The notes under the pieces are model-generated. The model worked only from the letters and a program-made list of their open reading frames with translations. It searched no databases and had not been told where the DNA came from. Made by a program: the position numbers and the translations under genes. A DNA stretch of 64,000 bases from Bacteroidales bacterium (GTDB taxonomy: Bacteria; Bacteroidota; Bacteroidia; Bacteroidales; UBA1715): positions 1 through 64,000 of the forward strand of contig JADKDL010000038.1 in NCBI GenBank assembly GCA_016714605.1. Direction: 5' to 3'. Numbering within the stretch: the first letter of the stretch is position 1; every line of letters starts with the position of its first letter. Below are positions 56,114 through 64,000 of the stretch, piece after piece.

Positions 56114-59100
56114 TTACTTGATGATGATACGAACCTTGTTTCTTTCTTTGCCTGCACATAAACCATCAATGTAACTGGTGAGTATGTCAATAGCTTCTTG
56201 TGGCGTCAATGGCTTATTCAACTGTTTGCGGATGTCGTCCATCGTTATTTCTACCTTATCAATACCTTGGGCAAATTGTGCTATTAAATTTCTTAGTCTT
56301 GTAGCATTATCGGCGGTTAGTTCCACCTTACCGGTTCTGAAATCTTCTACCAGTTACTTATCGTTTGCATTCAGAATATCCATATTTTCCTGCACTGATG
56401 GGTCTTTGAATACCGAACGCATAGCAATGGTCCATTTTTCTAAAATACTATCCAACTGCTCTTCCAACTGATGGATATTGAAAGTTGGTTTGCCATAATA
56501 TTCTCGTGGATTAAAATCATGGTAAGGTTCTGCCAATACTTTTGCTTTGGTTAATGAGGCATCTGCTTCCCGCAGTGAGGTAATGCTGTTTACCCAATTT
56601 TGATATTCGGTAGCAGTAATAAATTCAGAATCTTTTACAATGTCGCAGATTCGTTTTTTCTCACTCCCCAATATCCGTACTTTAGCCAAATCATCTTGTT
56701 TAGATAAACGGCACTTGGTGTATTGGTTTAAGTAGTAATCAGCATAGCGGTCAATCAATGAATTAAGCAATGCTTCATATTTTTTTATGTCTGCTTCTTT
56801 GTTCGTTGCCAGTACTTCCGGCAATTGGTCTATTGCGGTTTTCATTTCATCAAACAATGGTTTTTCCTGTTCCACTACATACGATTGTGCAGTGTACAAG
56901 TAGCCTATCATTTTTTCAAACTTTTCTGCTTTTTCTTGGAGCTTATCTACCAAAGTGCAATGAGGCCAAGCCTTGAAAGCAGTAGTTAATTCCTGTTCCG
57001 TAAATTTGAATGCTTTTAGTTTGCCATAAGAGTTGTAAGATTGAATACTATCCAGCATATTGCCTAATGCTTCTAATTCTGTTTTCATTGCAGTACTATC
57101 CGCTTCACTTAGTAAGGATACATTACGGCATTTTAAACCTTGTACTACAGTAGCTTTTGTTTTAACTACTCGTTCGGCTTTTGTTTTAGATTCAGTAATA
57201 ATCTTGCTAATGGTTTCTGGCTTTTCCAATTCGGAAGTATAATCAGGCAATCCCAAACAAGTAAATAATGCCTTCAAGTTTTTAATGGGAATTCCTTGTG
57301 GCTGCTTGATGTGCTGAAAGGTGAAATAATCTTCTTCGGTAAGAGACAGCACTGTTTCAATATTGGTAGCAAAAGGTTTTTGCTTCCTGACCAATTGATT
57401 TCAATATCACCTTTGTATGCTAAAGCAGCCAATACAATAAATTCTAATTGGTAGTCGATATTAAAATCAACAGAATACCAGAGATTAGCAGGAGCATAAT
57501 GAGCCCAAATAATATCAGACCTGTTTAACACTGCTGTATCACCGGCTTCCTTCATTTTTTTCTTAATGCTTTCTGCATATTTACTATTGTCGCTTACAAT
57601 GTTTTGCCCACTCCACAAACCAAGACCACTTAAAATGGCTTCACCATTTCTATTAGGACTGGATGGGTTTGTAATTTTCTTTAAGGCTGCGTTTATAGTA
57701 CCATTGTAATTATCTTTTGATAATGGAAGCTGCAAATCCGTAAATGCAGGATAGTGTGGGAACTTATCATTAAAGGCTTTATTCAACACCTTTGATGCCA
57801 CACTGCGGAAAATCATTTCTTTGGTAGAGCCTTCACCGGGTAGCGGAAAAGACTTGAGTGTTTTACTATCGCCTTTGTAAATCACTTTGGTTTTATCGGC
57901 ATATTCTTTATCGAATAAGACAATGGCTTTACGCTGATATTCTTCAATTTGACTACTGAATAATGCTTTTTGATTGGTAGGTGCTGAACCATGTTTTGCT
58001 TTAGCTGCACCATATAAACAGATAACATCTTTGAACTCATCTGACAAACCTGCTACATCAAAATATACTTCGTCTGATTCATCATTTCTGTTGATGGAAT
58101 TGAATAATGGGCAAAAGAAAATATAGTATTGCTGTATTGGTTCTGTGGTGCTTCTTTCATTCGGGTTGCCAAAAAAGATATATCCTAAACGGAAACTCTT
58201 TTTGTCTATCCATTCTAAAGAGTGCTGCCATATTTTGAAACCAGAACGGTAAGAATCTTGTTGAATTTCTAACACATATTGAAGAAAGTCGAAATAGTAT
58301 TGGTCTGCCTGGTCGGTGTCTTTCTTGATTACTTCATCCGCATAATCACGAATTAATTGTGGAATATTGATACCGCCTTCAGTACGAATATAAAAATCGG
58401 AACTCACTGTGTCTTGGTCAACATACTGACCTGCTGTGGCGGTAACCAATTGTTTGGCTGTGCTATCAATTGCCGCCAAAAGCAATTCCGGTTCATCTAC
58501 TTTTGGGATGCTTACACATAAATCCTCTTTTAAACTATGAGCACTTGCACCATTTCGTTTATCTAAATCGTCACATAAAATACGAATTGCCAATGCCTGA
58601 GCAATGCTTTGAGCAATATCTTTTCTATTGGCTCTGGCACCTGTGAAATGATTTGTAATCCTTCCTGCAATAATATCTACTTTGTCACGAACCATTCTGA
58701 TGTCAGGAATGGCAAGCATAGCAGGGTTGCTGGCAAGGTCGGGCCAATAGGTATCGTAAGTAATTAAACCAGGATTGTTTGTAGGAACTTCTTTTTCTAA
58801 AATATCTTCAAACTTTACAGAAAGTACTTTCAAGATTTCACGCTGGCTTTTACCATGCTTTATTTTCTCGAAGTAACTCACATAATTGGGATGAACAGGG
58901 AAGAGATCAATAAATTCGTTGAGGTTGGTATTAATACCTTCAAATAGATGAGCAAATTTTAAAAGATGCTCCCTGATTTTTGATTTTTGATGCAAATCCT
59001 TTTTAAGCAAACGTTCCTTAACCACATAAGATACATCTTCTTTAGTAATGTTCAAATCGGAATATCGGTCTTCAATTTTGTTGAGCATATCTGCCTGAAA

Positions 59101-59778
59101 CTGAAATGCAGGTGAACGATATAGCAATTCCTGCACACCAAACATTAGTTTGAAACGTGAATTATCACAAGCTTCGCCTAACTGACGTAATAGCATCAAA
59201 TCGTTGTGAAGTTCTGTTGGTTTTCTTCCTTTCAGGTATTCCAATAACTCATCCATAACAATAAGGAAATGATGCTTTGGGAACTTGGCTTCAAACTCTG
59301 CCATCATCTGTTGAATCAATTCCTTCCAACTGAAATTTGAATCTGCATCAAATTTATAATCAACACCTTCTTTCTTTAGATAACGTTCAATCTGTGCAAA
59401 AACAATATCTTTTAATGGCTTGTCTGTACCAATTTCAAAACGCAGTACTTTGTACTTTCCTGCTATTGGTTTGAAAACTTTTCTTAAATCTTCATTCTGA
59501 ATATGCTTTACTAAATCAGCATTCTCAGCAATGGCAGAAACCAATGACATTAAGTGAGATTTACCCGTTCCGTAACTACCAACTACCTGAATACCTTTTG
59601 TTTCATAAGTTGGTTCTGTTACCAAGTTTTTAATTATTATTTCTCGCAAATCTTCTTGCATTTTCTTTGAGAATACAAATGTTTTCACAAGGTTTTCTGC
59701 TACTGATAATTCACTGGCATTTACCAGTTTTACTACTGTAGTAATAGGTTCAAATTGTATAAGTTCTTTATATTGCAT
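56114..59778 (-). pseudogene. brxC: BrxC/PglY-like BREX ATPase with a frameshift and a premature stop
   Basis: The frame from 59778 has the P-loop 'KGIQVVGSYGTGKSHLMSLVSA' near residue 70 and 'HHFLIVMDELLEYLKG' (Walker B). It ends at 57274, overlapping the next frame (56354-57394, 'GIPIKNLKALFTCLGLP') by 121 bases; the shift lies near 57390. That frame ends in TAA (56351-56353), after which the same phase continues 'LVEDFRTGK' into 56114-56326 ('RNLIAQFAQGIDKVEITMDDIRKQL'). The restored protein is about 1220 aa, the normal size for BrxC. CAA to TAA is a plausible single change. Confidence 0.85.
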
Positions 59779-60244
59779 ATTGCAGGTTTTTTAATTGCGA
59801 TTCTGAAAAGTCTAAGAAGAAATTATTTTTTTGTGTAGGCCATATTAATCTGTCAGGAATATCAGATTGGTTATCCCAAATGATAATTAGTGATGCTGAT
59901 TTTGAAAATTCTTTTAAAAGCTGGACAGCATTTAATTTAAGTGCAGGCTCCATAAGAATGCCTAAATTGTAAATAGCTAATACATCATTACCCATGCTAT
60001 TGATTTTCGACTTATGCTTATCTAATAGCTTTTTTGTGTAATCGTACACATCAATATTTAAATAGCTGAAATCCTCCAAGCCATCAATGTAGGTTGCCAA
60101 TTCTTTACCTATGTTGATTACATTAATGTTTTGAGATTTGACAAAAGCGATTTTATCTGTCAACTCATTAGCATTACACATTAAAGTGCATAGCTTAAAG
60201 CGGTCAGCAGTTGTAGAAATATCATTTATCGAAAAGGTACTCAT
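59768..60244 (-). CDS. brxF: BrxF-like BREX type 3 protein
   Basis: 158 aa, directly before brxC with an 11-base overlap, the position of brxF in type 3 BREX. The sequence looks like a small nucleotide-binding-fold protein ('IAFVKSQNINVINIGKELATYI', 'DVLAIYNLGILMEP', 'ASLIIIWDNQSDIPDRLIWP'). I see no Walker A Gly-rich loop. The identification rests on synteny, size and the fold-like pattern. Confidence 0.7.
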   Translation of the reverse strand: MSTFSINDISTTADRFKLCTLMCNANELTDKIAFVKSQNINVINIGKELATYIDGLEDFSYLNIDVYDYTKKLLDKHKSKINSMGNDVLAIYNLGILMEPALKLNAVQLLKEFSKSASLIIIWDNQSDIPDRLIWPTQKNNFFLDFSESQLKNLQYAI

Positions 60245-60248
60245 CTTT

Positions 60249-60551
60249 TTACTTCTTGCGCTTTTTAAGGTTTATTTTCTTGTCTGCTACCTGCATGGCT
60301 TCATTTGCAAATTTTTCATCTTTTACCACTGCATATATTTGGTCGGCAAGCCAAAGGGTAAGCAATTCTTCTACATCTGCTTTGAGTATTTGGGCTAATA
60401 ATGGGATTTGCTCTTTCTTTAATTGCCTGTCACCTCGTTCTACTTTGCTAATAATAGAAGTGTCCACATCCAATTGAGAAGCAAGCTGCCGCAGAAGCAA
60501 ATTTTGCTTCGTTCTTAGCTCTCTTATTCGTTCACCAAACTGTGTTGCCAT
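60249..60551 (-). CDS. XRE-family regulator heading the BREX operon
   Basis: The helix-turn-helix is clear: 'FGERIRELRTKQNLLLRQLASQLDVDTSIISKVERGDRQLKKEQIPLLAQIL' (residues 5-60), followed by a short helical tail with Lys-rich end. It precedes brxF by four bases, so it is the first gene of the BREX transcript and probably controls it. Four phased TTGCAA repeats lie about 80 bases before its start and are the natural operator candidates. Confidence 0.88.
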   Translation of the reverse strand: MATQFGERIRELRTKQNLLLRQLASQLDVDTSIISKVERGDRQLKKEQIPLLAQILKADVEELLTLWLADQIYAVVKDEKFANEAMQVADKKINLKKRKK

Positions 60552-60629
60552 TATAATATTATTGTCTTGACAAATATTGGCTAATATAAGAAAAGAAAAA
60601 CAGAAATAATTATTTTAATATGTATTTTT

Positions 60630-60662
60630 TTGCAAAGATTGCAAAGGTTGCAAGGCTTGCAA
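60630..60662. promoter_or_regulatory. Four phased TTGCAA repeats, candidate operator
   Basis: The palindromic hexamer TTGCAA occurs at 60630, 60639, 60648 and 60657, exactly nine bases apart. The block fills the gap between the AbiEii toxin stop (60664) and the XRE start (60551). The pattern is iteron-like and could bind the XRE protein cooperatively. Confidence 0.6.
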
Positions 60663-60663
60663 T

Positions 60664-61723
60664 TTATGTTAATAGTGTTGCTTTCCACCAATAGAAGAAA
60701 GACTCAGGGCTTGATTTTTTTAATTTTTGCAGTTTTGTATTATGCGGAGCTTCAATAATTGCTTCTGCTATTTGTTGCGGATTGCTGAATTTTTCAAAGG
60801 TGGTTTGATTTGTTGCAATCAAACGTGCCTATAAGCCGCTTTTGCCGCATGTGGTATTGCTTTCTCAGATGGTAGTTTTTTGAGAATATAAAACGCTCAA
60901 TAGCTCTTATACCTTTCATCAATTCTTCAAAGTTGCATTTGCCATCCGTACCGCGGAGCGAAATGCAAAGAGAAGTTTGGTAAATATCATTTAATATATC
61001 ATCCGCTGTTGCCTCTTTTAAATTACGATATACTATTTCTGTTTTTGCAATAGTATTGAACGTCGTTTTTATAGTTTCTAAATCATTTACCACATCAAAC
61101 AGGTTTCCAATATCGTACAACTGCTTAATAATTTCCATACTTTTAGAATCTTCATTCTTGAAGTATGGAATACCTGTTGTTTCCGGTGCAAAGGCAGTAA
61201 GTTTATCGCCCAGCAAATCTTCCAATGATGGCATGTTTACTAATGCCGGTTTGCCTTCATTTATTACAAACTGTGATTTAATTTCTTTTACTGAGATATT
61301 TGTATAATGGTTTGCTTCAAATAAGATATCCAACAAAACATAATCTTCTACTATACTGCTTTTATGAATAGGTGTATAGTAGAATTTGTAATGAGCTTTT
61401 TCAATGTTTGACCCGGTGCTGCGTTGTTGCAACTCCATTCTATTGAATCCCTGTGATTCAATAAATGAGTTTAGCCGTTCATCTAAATTTTCCGGTGTTT
61501 TAGAAATGATAATATCAATATCGATAGATAATCGCTTTGCTGAATCCATCAACAACATCAATGCTGTGCCACCTTTGAATATGAAAGGTATTTCTGTATT
61601 TGCCAAGCCTTCCAATAGCAATAAGGCACGGATTACCTTTTCTACCAATATCTTGTCGGCATTCCGATTGACTTTGGATACTTTTTCTATCCACTCTGCT
61701 GTAAGTGTTTCTTTGCTTATCAT
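60664..61723 (-). pseudogene. abiEii: AbiEii-family nucleotidyltransferase toxin, frameshifted near its C-terminus
   Basis: The nucleotidyltransferase core 'FIFKGGTALMLLMDSAKRLSIDIDIII' (residues about 42-70, GG...S.D.D) is that of AbiEii/type IV toxins. 'KPALVNMPSLEDLLGDKLTAFAPETTG' follows. The annotated-looking stop at 60794 comes after an out-of-frame stretch. Adding one A near 60832 gives 'AAYKARLIATNQTTFEKFSNPQQIAEAIIEAP' up to a stop at 60664, which is more protein-like. The toxin would transfer nucleotides to tRNA and block translation. Its antitoxin gene is 21 bases upstream. Confidence 0.85.
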
Positions 61724-61744
61724 ATTATACTATAAAATGGCATA

Positions 61745-62515
61745 TTATTTAGTTTGCTGCCGAAATTTAGAAACTTTATTTAAATAATTATCTAATGCCT
61801 CTTTCTTGCGTTTCCTGTCTGCATAACGAAGCATGCGATTTTCATTAATGGTGTATTTATCAAACGCTGCTTTAAAAATAAACTGCATTTCGCTTCCCTG
61901 CTGTGCTGCAAATATTATTTCATCTGTAAAAATATCTACCAGTATTTTCTCAATGGTTGTTGTTTCTACATTTTGTATTTTTTGTGTAGGTGCTTCAGAT
62001 ACTAATGATTTTATAATGATGGTTTCGTATTCTCCTGAAGCGTAGCGACTCAGAATATCAGCAGACGGATCTAAATAAATATTTTTATTTTTTTCTTTAA
62101 GAAAATAAAAAACAGATTCCATAGAATCTTTTTCAACCTCTACTAATGTATAGAATCTGCCCGGCTGATGTAACATAAATTCATTCAACACTATTGTATT
62201 CCAAATGCAGGTTTGTAAGAAAGGAAATTGTTTATGTATACTATTATAGACTTTCTTGATTTTGGGTGTTATTTGAGGTATAAAAACTTTCCCTTCTCCT
62301 AATGTAAACTTTCCTCTACCTATCCGTGAAAGTATGCCTGATTGTACTAATGAATAAACCCGCCAATTGACAGTAGAAGGTTTTATATTAGTTTCAAATT
62401 CTTTGTAGAATAGCATTATTTGATTATTTCCAAAGACTTTTATGTCTTTGAAGTGCATTTGTAACAGTTCAATATTTAGTTTATCGTTTGAGATAATACA
62501 TCCATTTATATGCAA
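61745..62515 (-). CDS. abiEi: AbiEi-like antitoxin with N-terminal winged helix
   Basis: 256 aa. Residues 25-70, 'NNQIMLFYKEFETNIKPSTVNWRVYSLVQSGILSRIGRGKFTLGEG', form a winged helix as in AbiEi antitoxins. The rest, 'CIWNTIVLNEFMLHQPGRFYTLVEVEKD' and 'EKILVDIFTDEIIFAAQQGSEMQFIF', matches the antitoxin core. It is upstream of and co-directional with the toxin, as in AbiE. It probably binds its own promoter; an inverted repeat lies 110 bases upstream. Confidence 0.82.
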   Translation of the reverse strand: MHINGCIISNDKLNIELLQMHFKDIKVFGNNQIMLFYKEFETNIKPSTVNWRVYSLVQSGILSRIGRGKFTLGEGKVFIPQITPKIKKVYNSIHKQFPFLQTCIWNTIVLNEFMLHQPGRFYTLVEVEKDSMESVFYFLKEKNKNIYLDPSADILSRYASGEYETIIIKSLVSEAPTQKIQNVETTTIEKILVDIFTDEIIFAAQQGSEMQFIFKAAFDKYTINENRMLRYADRKRKKEALDNYLNKVSKFRQQTK

Positions 62516-62624
62516 ATATACGAAAACTATATTTTGGCAGCAAATGGAAAATGCTGTCGAAAATTTGAAATAATTCAGGGTTTGATTAATAATAAGTTAT
62601 AGTTAAACAAAACTAAAGCAAAGT

Positions 62625-62639
62625 CTGCAAACATTGCAG
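62625..62639. promoter_or_regulatory. CTGCAA-ACA-TTGCAG inverted repeat upstream of abiEi
   Basis: A perfect 6-bp inverted repeat with a 3-base spacer, 110 bases before the antitoxin start. Its half-site resembles the TTGCAA repeats at 60630-60662. It is a candidate AbiEi operator, as AbiEi proteins bind inverted repeats in their promoter. Confidence 0.4.
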
Positions 62640-62648
62640 AGAGAAAGT

Positions 62649-64000
62649 TTATGTTTTTTTATAAAAGCCTGATTTTAATTTAGTTATAGATTTACCCAAC
62701 GCTGCTTTTAAGATATTATCAGTCGTACGAGCAGAGAGGGTAAACGATTTACCTATTTCTGTAGCTTGTTTACGGGTAAATTCATCGGCAGGGCATCAAA
62801 GAATTTTCGTTTGCTATCGCCGGACAGGAACAGCATTTTATCGTCCTGTTTAGGTAAGTTGTTAAACATTAATATGTTGTGCTGCAGGTAGGTTTGAGTA
62901 ATCAGCAGAGCTGTATTAAAATCCTGTTCGTTGCAATACATTTCTTCAGTGATTTCGGCATTCTCCACTTTCCGCAATGCGGTGAAGACCATGCATAACC
63001 GAAAAGTGATTAACCCTAAACGAAAGACAATACTTGCCGCGTCTTCACCTGTAAATATGGTTACATCGGATAGTATGCTTCTAAAAGTATTGTTCAGCTG
63101 ATTCCATTGTTCGGTACTTAACAGTACTTCTGTTGGACTGTGTTCCAAAAAACTGATACTTTCCATCAGGATTACAGCCAATTTATCGAAGTGGTCGTTA
63201 TAAATAACAGCCTTGTTTTGAGGTGATGGGTCCTGCCATTCTATTTCATTTTTATAGGCATAAAATAAGAATCGGCTAAATAACCCATCTTCTGCGGATG
63301 CGATTAATTTCGGAGCCTGAGCAGGTGTACCTGTTAATGTAATTGCCAAGCGAGGTTCGTTGACTTCTATAAACTCATTGTTGGTTTTGCGAGAAACGGA
63401 TATTTTCTCGTGATGGAATGCTGCCCGCATGATAGAGGAGTAATCGCCCCAGTCTTGTTTTTTGGTGCTGCTCATGGTATCGGCTTCCGTTTCACAAATA
63501 ATACCCTGTCCGTCATTGGCTTGCAGGTGTTCTATGATTCTTGCCTGACTGCAATTGGCAGGGATAAATACAATCTTAAACGGAGGTTCTTCTGGTTTTT
63601 CCGGTAATGGTTCGTCTTTTTTACGTTTATGTTGTTGGTTTTTATAATCCATCATTTCCAGATCATATTTCTTCTGTAATGATTTGCTCTCTTCCAATAC
63701 CTGCTGATGGTACTTGTCGGCTAAGCGTTTGGCATTTTTCAGAACTCCTTTACCACTGGCTGCCGGTGCAATAATGAATGTGTAGAGGTGCGGATAGACT
63801 CTTTCCTGCGCATATACACCCGTCACCTTTGGCAGACATCCGCTCAGGATAGCTATGGCACCTGTGAAAAAAACATCTCTTTTACGGCTGTCTGATAAAG
63901 AGCATCTTTCAGGATTTCAGGCAGATGCTCATATACCTCTTCCGATATAGTGGGTGTGTTTTTTAGGAAATCTTCTTCCCATTCCTCCTCATTTCCGGAA
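62649..64000 (-). pseudogene. DUF3987-family protein, N-terminus outside window, frameshifted
   Basis: The main frame 62753-63826 contains 'FIIAPAASGKGVLKNAKRLADKY' (P-loop), 'KIVFIPANCSQARIIEHLQ', 'GIICETEADTMSSTKKQDWGDYSSIMRAAFHHEKIS' and 'PRLAITLTGTPAQAPKLI', the DUF3987 pattern of mobile-element primase/helicase-like proteins. One extra T in a T7 run near 63870 hides the upstream part ('FFTGAIAILSGCLPKVTGVY'), which continues beyond the edge. Another shift near 62790 hides a C-terminal domain ('EFTRKQATEIGKSFTLSARTTDNILKAAL') ending at 62649. Confidence 0.8.

Noticed and set aside
19826..56353. Stop-codon reassignment (TAG or TAA read as an amino acid)
   Set aside because: Both TAG and TAA interrupt genes only in isolated cases, and all three stop codons end intact genes normally, so mutation or base error is simpler.
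60630..60662. CRISPR array or replication iterons
   Set aside because: The repeats are only six bases with three-base spacers. No cas genes and no replication initiator are adjacent, so a regulatory operator is more likely.

Overview
The window looks like a Bacteroidota chromosome segment, probably Chitinophaga/Sphingobacteria-like. It is AT-rich, a Bacteroidota-type -7 box (TAnnTTTG) precedes the tRNA, Bacteroidota-restricted hypothetical families are present, and nearly all accessory genes lie on the minus strand. From about 5.8 kb to the right edge it is almost entirely a defence and signalling island.

Layout. 1-1.6 kb: decayed alpha-E and transglutaminase-like genes. 1.6-4.2 kb: a tRNA-Val(UAC) followed by small accessory genes, including a secreted thermonuclease. 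4.26-5.75 kb: non-coding, with dispersed repeats and nested inverted repeats. 5.8-27.5 kb: one co-directional cluster whose upstream end encodes a NitT/TauT-like ABC transporter, two methyltransferases and a cytosolic histidine kinase. It continues with receiver-domain proteins joined to different outputs: a conjugative/HerA-type ATPase, a PIN-like nuclease, a RelA/SpoT (p)ppGpp synthetase next to an HD hydrolase, and a large protein of unknown function. A PP2C phosphatase, a PH-domain protein and a vWA-like lipoprotein complete it. I do not recognise this as a named system; it is my main candidate for an undescribed one.

27.6-31.6 kb: a relic of a prokaryotic Argonaute C-terminus cut by an IS3-type remnant, then a retron (reverse transcriptase plus visible msr-msd) whose downstream gene is truncated by the IS junction, then a broken DnaB-like helicase. 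32-38.3 kb: a TerY-P triad (kinase, PP2C, vWA) with a DUF4407 membrane protein and a PLD-DnaJ protein. 38.5-40.6 kb: a long Argonaute lacking the first catalytic Asp. 40.7-44.6 kb: a Septu-like ATPase plus HNH pair with an extra gene. 44.7 kb: the N-terminal relic of a second Argonaute. 44.9-60.6 kb: a BREX type 3-like operon (brxF, brxC, two pglX, brxH, pglZ, a brxA-like gene) headed by an XRE regulator. 60.6-62.5 kb: an AbiE type IV toxin-antitoxin pair. 62.6 kb to the edge: a DUF3987 protein.

Caveat. About two dozen genes are split by single-base shifts, many in homopolymers, and at least three by in-frame stops. Many downstream fragments have no ATG. This could be real decay, uncorrected long-read errors, or both, so gene status should be read with that in mind. 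I merged fragments where the reading across the break is convincing and say so in each entry.
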